From Betaproteobacteria bacterium (GTDB taxonomy: Bacteria > Pseudomonadota > Gammaproteobacteria > Burkholderiales > SG8-39), in assembly GCA_022340285.1 (NCBI GenBank), contig JAJDOG010000009.1, positions 1 through 43,998 of the forward strand: 43,998 bases of DNA, read 5' to 3'. Shown here piece after piece: positions 16,729-24,941 of this stretch; within the stretch, counting starts at the first letter, position 1, and every line of letters begins with the position of its first letter. The notes beneath the pieces are model-generated. The model did no database searches, was not told the origin of the DNA, and was given only the letters and a program-made list of their open reading frames with translations. Position numbers and translations under genes: made by a program.

Positions 16729-17496
16729 TCAGTTGAATCGCGTGAAATCGGGTTTGCGCTTCTCGAGAAAGGCGCTGAACGCCTCCCTGGCCTCGGCCGA
16801 GACGAGTCGCTCGCCGAAATGACTCAGCTCCTCGGCCAGCGCCGCCTCCATCATTGCCTTCGTCTGCGCCTTCAGGAGCCGCTTGGTCAAGCGGACCGAG
16901 GCCGGCGGCTTGGCGGCAAGCTTGCGGGCCGCCTGCTCGGCCGCCTCGAAGGCGAGATGGCTCGGCACGACCTCGGTGACGATGCCGACCCCATGCGCCT
17001 TGGCGGCGTCGAAGGGCTCGCCGAGCAGCAGCAACTCCGCGGCTCTCTGGTAGCCAGCCAGCGCGGGAAGGAGGAACGACGATGCCGCCTCCGGGCAGAG
17101 ACCCAGATTGACGAACGGCATCGCGAACTTCGCGTCCTGGCCCGCGTAGACCAAATCGCAATGCAGGAGCATCGTGGTGCCGATGCCGACTGCCACGCCG
17201 TTCACCGCGGCGACGAGCGGCTTGTCGACGTGCGTCACCGCCTGCAGAAAAGCGAACACCGGGCTTTCCGGGCCCCGGGGCGGATTCGCGAGGAAATCCT
17301 GCAGGTCGTTGCCCGCGGTGAACGCGTCGGGCGTCCCGTGCACCAGCACCACGCGCACGTCCGCGTCGGATTCAGCACTCTGCAACGCGTCCGCGAATGC
17401 CCGATACATGGCCGCGGTCAGGGCGTTCTTCTTTGCGGGACGGTTGAGCTGGATGCGCAGCACCCGCTCGGTTTTCTCGACGACGATTTCGCTCAT
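16729..17496 (-). CDS. Enoyl-CoA hydratase/isomerase family protein
   Basis: A 255-residue crotonase-fold enzyme acting on an acyl-CoA. The oxyanion-hole segments are DAFTAGNDLQDF (about residues 57-68) and NGVAVGIGTTML (99-110). Then come FVNLGLCPEAASSFLLP with a conserved Glu in the active-site helix and the C-terminal PPASVRLTKRLLK helix. This is the layout of enoyl-CoA hydratases and isomerases of beta-oxidation or aromatic degradation; the exact reaction is not predictable. The gene is downstream of the acyl-CoA ligase on the same strand, separated by a 186-base gap with a hairpin repeat. Confidence 0.93.
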   Translation of the reverse strand: MSEIVVEKTERVLRIQLNRPAKKNALTAAMYRAFADALQSAESDADVRVVLVHGTPDAFTAGNDLQDFLANPPRGPESPVFAFLQAVTHVDKPLVAAVNGVAVGIGTTMLLHCDLVYAGQDAKFAMPFVNLGLCPEAASSFLLPALAGYQRAAELLLLGEPFDAAKAHGVGIVTEVVPSHLAFEAAEQAARKLAAKPPASVRLTKRLLKAQTKAMMEAALAEELSHFGERLVSAEAREAFSAFLEKRKPDFTRFN

Positions 17497-17592
17497 GGGC
17501 GGCTGGAAGTGTAACCGGGGGAGTTTAACGCCAACGTGATGCTGCCAGGTTAATTGAGTCGGCGTTCAGGAGCAAAGGGCGAGGCTTCAACT

Positions 17593-17663
17593 CAACCACC
17601 CGGCCGCCTTCGGCGGCACCCCTGCTTGGGAAGGAGGGGAAAAGGCAGCAGTCGGGGTGGTTG
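17593..17663 (+). repeat. Double-hairpin intergenic repeat, copy A
   Basis: The copy reads CAACCACCCGG, then a GCCGCC/GGCGGC stem, then CACCCCTGCTT and AAGGAGGGGAAAA forming a second stem. GGGTGGTTG at 17655-17663 pairs with the opening CAACCACCC, closing a larger outer stem. It lies just 3' of the acyl-CoA ligase stop codon. It is the same family as copies at 21255, 21331, 30157 and 36542. Confidence 0.8.
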
Positions 17664-17682
17664 AACCCTCACCCCACATCTT

Positions 17683-19308
17683 TCACGCCGTGGGCAGCTT
17701 GTGCGCCTTGAAGTCCTGCCTGAGCTGCGTCTTGAGAAGCTTCCCCGTCGCCGTGTGCGGCAACGTCTCCACGAACGCGACGTCATCGGGAATCCACCAC
17801 TTGACGACCTTCCCTTCGAAAAACTTGAGCAGCTCCTCGCGCGTCACATCCGCGCCCGCCCGTTTCACTGCGACGATGAGCGGGCGCTCGTCCCACTTGG
17901 GGTGGGAAACGCCGATCGCAGCCGCCTCGGCGATCCCCGGATGCGCAACCGCGATGTTCTCGAGGTCGATCGAGCTGATCCACTCGCCGCCCGACTTGAT
18001 CACGTCTTTCGACCGGTCGGTGATCTGCATGTAGCCATCGGGATCGATCGTCGCCACGTCGCCGGTCGGGAACCAGCCGTCGCGCAGGATGTCGCCGCCC
18101 TCCCCCTTGAAGTAGCCCGTCGTGACCCATGGGCCGCGCACCAGCAGATCGCCGAAGGCCTTGCCGTCGCGCGGCAGCTCCCGCCCCTCGGCGTCGACGA
18201 TCTTCATCTCGACGCCGAAGATCGCGCGGCCCTGCTTGATCCGCGTGCCGAACTGCTCTTCCGGCGACATTTTCAGATGCTTCGCCTTCAGGGAGCCGAA
18301 CGTCCCGAGCGGGCTCATCTCGGTCATGCCCCACGCGTGCACGCAATCGACGCCGTACTCGGCGAAGGTCTGAATCATCGTGGGAGGGCACGCCGAGCCG
18401 CCCACGACCGCCCGCTTCAACGAAGAGAATTTCAGCCCGTTCTCCTGCATGAAGGCCAGCAGACCGAGCCAGACCGTGGGAACGCCGGCGGTCATCGTCA
18501 CTTTCTCCGCCTCGAAGAGCTCGTAGAGGCTCTTGCCGTCGAGCCCCGCGCCGGGCAGCACGAGCTTCGACCCGTTCAACGGCGCGAGATAGGCGATGCC
18601 CCAGGAATTGACGTGGAACATCGGCACCACCGGCAGGATGACTTCGCACGCAGAGGCGTTGAAGACATCGGGCAAGGATGCCGCATAGGCATGGATCACC
18701 GTCGAGCGGTGCGCGAAGAGCGCGCCCTTCGGGTTGCCCGTGGTGCCCGAGGAATAGCAAAGCGCCGCCGCCGTCCACTCGTCGAGGCGCGGCCACTCGT
18801 AACTGCCGTCCTCGGCGGCCACGAGCTCTTCGTAGCAGAGCAGGTTCGGAATCTGCGCCTGGGGCATGTGGGCGCGGTCGGTCATCGCCACCCAGCCCCG
18901 AACGGTCGGACACTGCGGCGCGAGCTTCTCGACGAGCGGCGCGAACGTCAGATCGAAGCAGATGTAGCGATCCTCCGCGTGGTTGATGATGTAGGCGATC
19001 TGCTCGGGAAAAAGCCGCGGATTGATGGTGTGCATGACGGCACCCCTTCCGGAGATGCCGTAGTAGAGCTCGAGGTGCCGATAGCCGTTCCAGGCAAGCG
19101 TGCCGACGCGATCCCCGAGGCCGACGCCGAGCCTGCCGAGCGCCTGCGCGATCTGTCGCGCCCGCCGATGCACATCCGCGTACGTGTACCGGTGAATCCC
19201 GCCTTCCACCGTGCGCGACACGACCTCCGTGTCGCCATGGCAGAGATCGGCATGCCGGATGATCGACGAGATCAGCAGGGGAGCGTCCTGCATCAGTCCG
19301 CGCAGCAT
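17683..19308 (-). CDS. Fatty-acyl-CoA synthetase / acyl-CoA ligase (DmdB-like)
   Basis: A 541-residue ANL-superfamily ligase that activates a carboxylic acid to its CoA thioester through an acyl-AMP. The P-loop YSSGTTGNPKG is at residues 185-195, followed by VPMFHVNSWG, the adenine motif HAWGMTEMSPLG, the GWFPTGDVA hinge region, and the C-terminal catalytic Lys in TATGKLLK. The pattern is close to medium/long-chain ligases and 3-methylthiopropionate-CoA ligase (DmdB). Sequence alone cannot distinguish these. A divergent ThDP enzyme gene starts 152 bases away, and an enoyl-CoA hydratase gene follows downstream. Confidence 0.93.
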   Translation of the reverse strand: MLRGLMQDAPLLISSIIRHADLCHGDTEVVSRTVEGGIHRYTYADVHRRARQIAQALGRLGVGLGDRVGTLAWNGYRHLELYYGISGRGAVMHTINPRLFPEQIAYIINHAEDRYICFDLTFAPLVEKLAPQCPTVRGWVAMTDRAHMPQAQIPNLLCYEELVAAEDGSYEWPRLDEWTAAALCYSSGTTGNPKGALFAHRSTVIHAYAASLPDVFNASACEVILPVVPMFHVNSWGIAYLAPLNGSKLVLPGAGLDGKSLYELFEAEKVTMTAGVPTVWLGLLAFMQENGLKFSSLKRAVVGGSACPPTMIQTFAEYGVDCVHAWGMTEMSPLGTFGSLKAKHLKMSPEEQFGTRIKQGRAIFGVEMKIVDAEGRELPRDGKAFGDLLVRGPWVTTGYFKGEGGDILRDGWFPTGDVATIDPDGYMQITDRSKDVIKSGGEWISSIDLENIAVAHPGIAEAAAIGVSHPKWDERPLIVAVKRAGADVTREELLKFFEGKVVKWWIPDDVAFVETLPHTATGKLLKTQLRQDFKAHKLPTA

Positions 19309-19460
19309 CGGGGATTTCCTCCGCAGGAAGACGTTCGGAAGGATGTCGGGAACGAGCGTTCGACCGAGGCAAATTACCGTCCGGCCCCCGGGGTGTCAAC
19401 ATGCCTCGATCGCACGTGCGCTCGGCTATACTGCCGCTCGATCCGGGTTCGGGAGATTCC

Positions 19461-21179
19461 ATGGCCAAGCGCACGACCGCGCACTATCTTCTCGAGGGGC
19501 TCGTCGAGCTCGGCATCGAGTACGTGTTCGCCAACCTGGGCACCGATCACGCCCCGATCATCGAGGAGCTCGCGCGCTGGAAGCAGGCCGGACGGCGCGC
19601 GCCCCAGTTCGTGCTCTGCCCGCACGAGAACGTCGCGATTCACATGGCGGGCGGCTACGCGCTGGCGACCGGCCGCGGCCAGGCCGTGCTGGTCCACGTG
19701 GACGTGGGCACCGGCAATGCCGCGGCGGGCATGCACAACCTGCAGCGCAATCGCCTGCCCGTACTGGCGATGGCCGGCCGCGCGCCCGCGACATCGCGCG
19801 GTGAGCTCGTCGGCACGCGCGACGCATATGTTCACTACATGCAGGATGTGCGCGACATGGCGTCGATCGTGCGGCCCTACACGAAGTGGGAGCACTCGCT
19901 CGACTCGGGCATGGTGGCGAAGGAAATGCTGCGCCGCGCTCACACGGTGATGCAGAGCGATCCGCCCGGACCGGTGTATCTGAACTTGCCGCGCGAAGCG
20001 CTTGCCGCCGAGTGGGACGACGCGGCAGTGGCCGCCTTCCCCGCCGAGAAATACGGTGCGTACAGGGCCGGCGGCGCCGATCCGGAGACGATCGGGCGCG
20101 TCGCCGACAAGCTTGTCGCCGCCGAGCGCCCGCTGCTCGTGACCGCCTACGCGGGGCGGCAGCATGAAGCACCCGCGACGATCGACGCGCTTGCGAGGCT
20201 CGCGGGAATTCGCGTGTTCGAGAGCAGTCCGCACCATCTCAACATCGACCGCGAGTCACCCTGCTTCGGCGGCTATTCGCCCGTGGCGGAGCTCGCGCAT
20301 GCGGACGTCGGCCTGATGGTGGACGTCGACGTACCGTGGATCCTGCGCGATCAGCGGGAAAACCCCGCCACGTGGTGGGCGCAGATCGACGTCGACACGA
20401 TCAAGAAGGACATCCCGTCCTGGGATTTCCCGGCTGACTTGCGTATCCAGGGCGCGAGCGCCCGGATTCTCGCTCAGCTTGTCGAGGCGGTGCAGGCGCG
20501 CATGACCGACGCGACCCGCCAGCGTGCCCAGCGGCGCATCGAGTCGTGGGCGGCCGCGAACGCGGCGCGTGGCGAGGCGGCCGCCAAAGCCGCAGCGGAC
20601 CGCGGCAAGAAGGGTGCGCTCTCCGCAGCATACGTCTGCGCCGAAGTCGGCCGAGCGATCGATCCCGACGCCATCCTGCTCAACGAGGCGATCCGAAACA
20701 TGCTGGTCGTGCAGGCACAGATTCCGCGTACGCGTCCCGGCACCTACATCGGCACGGCCGGCGGCGGGCTCGGGGGGTCGGGCGGCGTGGCGCTCGGCGT
20801 GAAGCTCGCACGCCCCGACCGCACCGTCGTGCAGATCCTGGGCGACGGATCGTTCTACTTCAGCACACCGCTATCCGTATACGCCGCAGCGAAGCAATAC
20901 GGGCTCCCGATCTTCACGGTGGTGCTCGACAACTCCGGTTGGGAAGCGGTCAAGTCCGCGACGTTGCGCGTGTATCCGGAAGGCGCCGCGAAGTCCTCCG
21001 GCGAGTACCAGTCGGTGCTCGCGCGCGAGATAGACTTCCACAAGGTGGCCGAAGCCTGCGGCGCCCAGGCCGAGTGCGTCGACGAGCCGGACGCTTTGTC
21101 TGCTGCGATCGGCCGCTGCCTGGAAGCGGTGCGCAGCGGACGCGCCGCAGTGCTGGTCGCGCGTATCGCTCCGCATTGA
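19461..21179 (+). CDS. Thiamine pyrophosphate-requiring enzyme (acetolactate synthase-like)
   Basis: A 572-residue ThDP enzyme with the three-domain plan of acetohydroxyacid synthase and benzoylformate decarboxylase. The cofactor-activating Glu56 is in CPHENVAIHMAGGYA. The Mg/ThDP motif runs from GDG (about residues 461-463) to DNSGW (about 490). GGGLGGSGGVALGVKLA precedes it. It departs from biosynthetic IlvB, lacks a regulatory subunit gene next to it, and is probably a decarboxylase or lyase of unknown substrate. The ATG at 19461 follows GGGAGA. It is transcribed divergently from the acyl-CoA ligase gene. Confidence 0.92.
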   Translation: MAKRTTAHYLLEGLVELGIEYVFANLGTDHAPIIEELARWKQAGRRAPQFVLCPHENVAIHMAGGYALATGRGQAVLVHVDVGTGNAAAGMHNLQRNRLPVLAMAGRAPATSRGELVGTRDAYVHYMQDVRDMASIVRPYTKWEHSLDSGMVAKEMLRRAHTVMQSDPPGPVYLNLPREALAAEWDDAAVAAFPAEKYGAYRAGGADPETIGRVADKLVAAERPLLVTAYAGRQHEAPATIDALARLAGIRVFESSPHHLNIDRESPCFGGYSPVAELAHADVGLMVDVDVPWILRDQRENPATWWAQIDVDTIKKDIPSWDFPADLRIQGASARILAQLVEAVQARMTDATRQRAQRRIESWAAANAARGEAAAKAAADRGKKGALSAAYVCAEVGRAIDPDAILLNEAIRNMLVVQAQIPRTRPGTYIGTAGGGLGGSGGVALGVKLARPDRTVVQILGDGSFYFSTPLSVYAAAKQYGLPIFTVVLDNSGWEAVKSATLRVYPEGAAKSSGEYQSVLAREIDFHKVAEACGAQAECVDEPDALSAAIGRCLEAVRSGRAAVLVARIAPH

Positions 21180-21191
21180 TTAGTTGGTGAA

Positions 21192-21249
21192 GTGTAGGAG
21201 CCGTGGAGCGGTGTAAGAGCTGTAGGCGGCGTAGGAGCCGTAGAGCTGG
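21192..21249. repeat. Degenerate ~9-base-period array
   Basis: Just after the ThDP enzyme stop codon, variants of GTAGGAGCC, GTAAGAGCT and GTAGAGCTG recur at about 9- or 18-base spacing. The run is followed directly by hairpin repeat copy B1. No frame is convincingly coding here. Confidence 0.5.
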
Positions 21250-21254
21250 AGAGC

Positions 21255-21306
21255 TTTTTCCCCTCCTTTTCAAGGAGGGGTGCCGCCGGAGGCGGCGGGG
21301 TGGTTG
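21255..21306 (-). repeat. Double-hairpin intergenic repeat, copy B1 (reverse)
   Basis: Read on the minus strand this is CAACCACCCC, a GCCGCC/GGCGGC stem, then CACCCCTCCTT and AAGGAGGGGAAAAA. It is the best-preserved copy and lies head-to-head with copy B2 between two convergent genes (ThDP enzyme and pqiC). Confidence 0.85.
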
Positions 21307-21330
21307 CAGCTTCGATCACAGGCTCTGGAA

Positions 21331-21377
21331 CACCACCCCGGCTGCTCCGCAGCCACCCCTCGGAGAGGAGGGGAAAA
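21331..21377 (+). repeat. Double-hairpin intergenic repeat, copy B2 (forward)
   Basis: It reads CACCACCCCGGCTGC, then CCGCAGCC, then ACCCCTC and GAGGAGGGGAAAAG. Stem 1 has compensatory changes relative to the other copies (GGCTGC with GCAGCC), so the structure is kept while the bases differ. It faces copy B1 across a 24-base spacer. Confidence 0.8.
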
Positions 21378-21408
21378 GAAAGGGACCAGCCAGCGCCTAC
21401 CAAGCAAC

Positions 21409-22014
21409 TCAACGCTTCGCGGGAAGATCCTTGATCCCGGCCGCGATCGCGCCGGAAACCTGCGAGACCCCGCGGCTATAAGCGGCCACCAGTGCCGCAT
21501 AGTCGTTACCCGCGACCGGTTCCCTAACGTTCGCGCGCCCGGAGCGGACGACGTCGCCATTCGAAGCGACCACCGTCCAGAGTGCAGCGAGCGCCACCTC
21601 GCTGCCTGGCGCGCCATCGAAGCGCTGGAAATCGACCAGCACACGGTAGTCCGCGCCGAGGCTGGCGCTCTCCGGATAGGCGGACACATGCGGATTGCCC
21701 GTCGCCCGCGCGAGGTTTTCGGCGAGCACGCGCGGCAGCGCTCCCTTGAGCGACCCGGCCCAGCGGTGCAGCTCCTCGAGCCGCACCTCGTTCGTACCCG
21801 TCCGCACGACAAACTGGGGCCGATCCACGGCGTCCGGCACCGTCACCACGCCGACGGCAATCGACGGCAGATCCCCGGCCGCAGCGGTTGCCACCGACGG
21901 CGCATCCACGCTCAGCGTGTAGTACTGCGGCGTCGGCGATGTGCCGCAGCCGGCGGCCAGCACCGCACAGGCGGCAAGACTCGTGGCAAGAGCGAATGCG
22001 GGCCTTCTCATCAT
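21409..22014 (-). CDS. pqiC: PqiC-type ABC-transport auxiliary lipoprotein
   Basis: A 201-residue outer-membrane lipoprotein with a signal peptide ending in the lipobox LAAGC (Cys23). PQYYTLSVDAP follows, the standard opening of the PqiC/LptE-like auxiliary family (DUF330), and then SIAVGVVTVPDAVDRPQFVV. It would anchor the periplasmic PqiB tunnel at the outer membrane in an intermembrane lipid-transport complex. Its ATG overlaps the pqiB stop (ATGA), so the two are translationally coupled. It is the last gene of the pqi operon. Confidence 0.9.
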   Translation of the reverse strand: MMRRPAFALATSLAACAVLAAGCGTSPTPQYYTLSVDAPSVATAAAGDLPSIAVGVVTVPDAVDRPQFVVRTGTNEVRLEELHRWAGSLKGALPRVLAENLARATGNPHVSAYPESASLGADYRVLVDFQRFDGAPGSEVALAALWTVVASNGDVVRSGRANVREPVAGNDYAALVAAYSRGVSQVSGAIAAGIKDLPAKR

Positions 22015-23642
22015 TTCTCCTCGGGCTTGCCGCGGATCAGGCTCTCCGGATGCTGCTCGAGATAGTCGGTCAGCGTGCGCATCGATGCCGCGGCGCGGGA
22101 GATCTCCCGCAGCGCGCCGCGCAGGTCCTGCTGCAACGGCGCTTCCTGGGAGAGGGTTCGCTCCACCGAGTCGAGCGACTTGCGCAGATCGGCAAGCGTT
22201 TCGCTCACCTCGGGGCGGGTCTCCTGGTCCAGATTCTTCACGAGACGATCCATGCTCTTCAGTGTCTGTTCGAGCTCGCCGAGCGATCGCCTCAGGTCCT
22301 CGCCGATCTCCTCGAAGGGCACTGCGGCGAGCTTCTTGGTGATCGTCGCGATGTTTTCCTCGACGCCGGTCAGGCTGCCCTGGATGGTCGGAAACCGCGG
22401 CGGCTTCTCGTCCCAGTCTATCTTCGCCGGCTTTGCGCCCTTGAACACGTCGAGCGCGATATAGAGTTGCCCGGTGAGCAGATTGCCGGTGCGCACCTGG
22501 GCACGCATGCCAATCTTGACCAGCTCGTCGAAGGCCTGCTCGCGGGTCCAGCCGTGCTTGAGGCGCGCCGACTCGCCCACCTGGCGGGTCGCCGTGCGAT
22601 CCGGGTAGACCTTGGCGAAGGCCACCATGTAGATCGCATCATTCGCAAACTGCGGCTGGATGTCCGTCACCTCGCCGACGACGATGCCGCGGAAATCCAC
22701 CGGCGCGCCGATCGAGAGCCCGCGCAGCGACTCCTTGAAGCTGAACGCGAACGGCATGGCGACGACATCTTCGTACGAGAGCGCCGTCTCCCGGTTCTTG
22801 AAGAGCCGGAACTCGGCATTCTCCGCAGCGGGATTCGCCAGCTTCGCGTCGCCACGTGTCTGAAACGCAATGCCGCCGACCAGGATGCTGGCGAGCGACT
22901 CGGTGTCGAGGCTCACGCCGCTCGCGTTCAGCTTGAGGTCGATGCCGCTCGCTTCCCAGAAACGCGTCTCTGCATTGACATACTGGTCGTAGGGCGCCTT
23001 GATGAAGACCCGGGTCATGACGCCCTGCCCGTCCTTGTCGAGCTGGTACGACTCCACCTCGCCCACCGGAAACCGGCGGAAATACACAGGGGAGCCGAGA
23101 CCGATCGATCCGAGCGCATCGCTCTTCAATATGAAGTGCCGGCCGGGATCGTCCGCAGTGACGACGGGTTGCTCTGCAAGGCCGCTGAAGTCGCGTCGCT
23201 CCGTCTTCGACGATCCGACGTCCATGCCGATGAACGAGCCGGAGAGCAGCGTGTCGAGACCCTGGATGCTGGCCCCGATGATCCGCGGCCGCACCACCCA
23301 GAATCGGCTGTCCTCGACGAGGTAGTCGGCCGCGTACTTCTCCATACGCGCGTGAATCAGCACCTTCGAGCGGTCGCGCGAGAGCTCGATCGACTCGACC
23401 AGCCCGACGTCGACGCTCTTGTACTTGATCTTGGTTTTCCCCGCCTCGATCCCCTCCGCGGTCTTGAAGGTGATGACGAACGCCGGTCCGGTCTCGCTGA
23501 TCGACCGCCACGCCAGCCATGCGCCGATGAGCAGCGCAACGAGCGGCACGATCCAGACGAGCGGCAATCCTCCGCGGCGTTTCTCCACCACGCGCGCCTG
23601 GGGCAGCTCGCCCGGCTCAGGTCCGTCTGGCGTCTCGGCCAT
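22011..23642 (-). CDS. pqiB: Intermembrane transport protein PqiB (MCE/MlaD domains)
   Basis: A 543-residue MCE protein with an N-terminal membrane anchor (LPLVWIVPLVALLIGAWLAW, about residues 26-45). Three MCE domains begin at about GPAFVITFKTAEGIEAGKTK, LGSPVYFRRFPVGEVESYQL and IGAPVDFRGIVVGEVTDIQP. A long C-terminal helix (LAAVPFEEIGEDLRRSLGEL onwards) should form the hydrophobic tube seen in PqiB. The length is close to that of known PqiB. It carries lipids between the inner and outer membranes with PqiA and PqiC. The ATG at 23642 has AGGAGAG just upstream; an in-frame ATG at 23660 is an alternative. It overlaps the end of pqiA2 by 26 bases. Confidence 0.94.
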   Translation of the reverse strand: MAETPDGPEPGELPQARVVEKRRGGLPLVWIVPLVALLIGAWLAWRSISETGPAFVITFKTAEGIEAGKTKIKYKSVDVGLVESIELSRDRSKVLIHARMEKYAADYLVEDSRFWVVRPRIIGASIQGLDTLLSGSFIGMDVGSSKTERRDFSGLAEQPVVTADDPGRHFILKSDALGSIGLGSPVYFRRFPVGEVESYQLDKDGQGVMTRVFIKAPYDQYVNAETRFWEASGIDLKLNASGVSLDTESLASILVGGIAFQTRGDAKLANPAAENAEFRLFKNRETALSYEDVVAMPFAFSFKESLRGLSIGAPVDFRGIVVGEVTDIQPQFANDAIYMVAFAKVYPDRTATRQVGESARLKHGWTREQAFDELVKIGMRAQVRTGNLLTGQLYIALDVFKGAKPAKIDWDEKPPRFPTIQGSLTGVEENIATITKKLAAVPFEEIGEDLRRSLGELEQTLKSMDRLVKNLDQETRPEVSETLADLRKSLDSVERTLSQEAPLQQDLRGALREISRAAASMRTLTDYLEQHPESLIRGKPEEK

Positions 23643-24261
23643 CGTTCTCTCCTGCGGCATCCCAGATGAGGCGCGGATCGAAGCTCATCGAAGCCAGCAT
23701 GGTCAGCACCACGACGCAACCGAACCACAGGACCCCGCGCGCGGCCTGGACGTTCGCGAGCGCCTGGAGATTCACCAGGGCGACCAGGACCATCACGACG
23801 AAGACGTCCAGCATCGACCAGCGCCCGATGAATTCCAGTATCCGGTAGAGACGGGTTCGCGCCAGCGGCCGGCGCGTGGAGCGGCGCTGCACCGATGTCG
23901 CCAGGAACGCGAGCGCAAGGAGCTTCAGCAACGGCACCGAGATGCTGGCGAAGAACACCAGCACCGCCAGCGGCCACGAGCCGCTCGTCCACAAGTAGGC
24001 CACTCCGCTGAGAATGGTGTCTCGCTGCGCGCCGAAGATGGACGTGGTGATCATCACCGGCTCGATGTTGGCCGGCAGGTAGAGCACCGCCGCAGAAATC
24101 AACAGCGCCCAGGTCCTTGCCAGACTGTGCGGCTTGCGCGAGTGAATCCGCGCCCCGCAGCGGGGGCAGATGGCTTGCGTCGCGCCGGAGGGCGCCCGCA
24201 TCACGAGTTCGCACACGCTGCAGGCGAGGAGGCCGCGCCCGACCGCTGTGGGTGCGCTCAT
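23617..24261 (-). CDS. pqiA: PqiA domain protein, second half (pqiA2)
   Basis: A 214-residue inner-membrane protein with one PqiA domain. A zinc-ribbon pair (CSVC and CPRCGARIH) leads into four membrane helices with LYLPANIEPVMITTSIFG and FIGRWSMLDVFVVMVLVALV, the typical PqiA motifs. Canonical PqiA is one chain of about 410-420 residues with two such domains. Here the two halves are separate genes, and this one corresponds to the second. The ATG overlaps the stop of pqiA1 (ATGA), so equimolar coupled synthesis is likely. It would form the inner-membrane part of the Pqi lipid transporter. Confidence 0.92.
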   Translation of the reverse strand: MSAPTAVGRGLLACSVCELVMRAPSGATQAICPRCGARIHSRKPHSLARTWALLISAAVLYLPANIEPVMITTSIFGAQRDTILSGVAYLWTSGSWPLAVLVFFASISVPLLKLLALAFLATSVQRRSTRRPLARTRLYRILEFIGRWSMLDVFVVMVLVALVNLQALANVQAARGVLWFGCVVVLTMLASMSFDPRLIWDAAGENDGRDARRT

Positions 24262-24890
24262 GCGGAGGCCTCCGTAGGGTCCTCTTCCGCGATCTCGAGG
24301 CGCTCCCAGACCTCGTGCGGGTCGAGGGCGCTGCTCGCCCAAGCGAGCGTGACGATGAGCGCGAAGAACGCCCACATGCCGATGCCGGGAATCACGGTCG
24401 CCATGTGCGCCAGCTTAACCAGTGACACCAGCACACCCAGCATGAATACCTCCACCATGCTCCACGGCTTGGCTTCCTCGACGGTGCGGAAGGCGGGCAC
24501 CAGGTAGCGCGGTGTGAGCCCGAGCCGCAGCGGGATCAGGATGGCCAGTGAGCCGACGATCTGCAGGAGCGGAAAGACGAACGCGGTGAAGAAGACGAGA
24601 ACCCCGACCAAGGTCTCCCCTTCCTGGTGCAGCCGCCATGCGCCTTCCCACACCATCGCGTTGCTGCGCTGCCCCTGGATCTCCATGCTCACCACGGGAA
24701 ACGCATTGCCGATCACGAAAAACACCGCCGCGGCCAGCATCAGCGCCGTGGTGCGGCTGACGGTGTCCCGCCTGTGGGTATAGAGCGTCGCTCCGCACCG
24801 GGAGCAGACCGCGGAGTCCCCCAGTGCCACGTCCACCTGCTGCTGCAGCAGGTCGCACTCGTGGCACGCGATGAGCCTGGGGCGATTCAC
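24258..24890 (-). CDS. pqiA: PqiA domain protein, first half (pqiA1)
   Basis: A 210-residue inner-membrane protein with an N-terminal zinc ribbon (CHEC and CSRCGATLY) and a single PqiA domain: helices with FFVIGNAFPVVSMEIQGQ, VFFTAFVFPLLQIVGSL and AKPWSMVEVFMLGVLVSLVK. It corresponds to the first half of a full-length PqiA and starts the pqiA1-pqiA2-pqiB-pqiC operon. It diverges from the pyrophosphatase-like gene with about 50 bases between, so the two promoters must overlap or face each other closely. Confidence 0.92.
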   Translation of the reverse strand: MNRPRLIACHECDLLQQQVDVALGDSAVCSRCGATLYTHRRDTVSRTTALMLAAAVFFVIGNAFPVVSMEIQGQRSNAMVWEGAWRLHQEGETLVGVLVFFTAFVFPLLQIVGSLAILIPLRLGLTPRYLVPAFRTVEEAKPWSMVEVFMLGVLVSLVKLAHMATVIPGIGMWAFFALIVTLAWASSALDPHEVWERLEIAEEDPTEASA

Positions 24891-24941
24891 GGACCGGAAG
24901 TTTAGAGCCTATCCTGCATTCCCGCCCGGCACCCCGGTACC

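Noticed and set aside
17701-19950. A plus-strand open frame of about 750 codons opposite the acyl-CoA ligase
   Set aside because: The minus-strand frame has the complete ANL motifs. The plus-strand frame would also overlap the ThDP gene in another frame.
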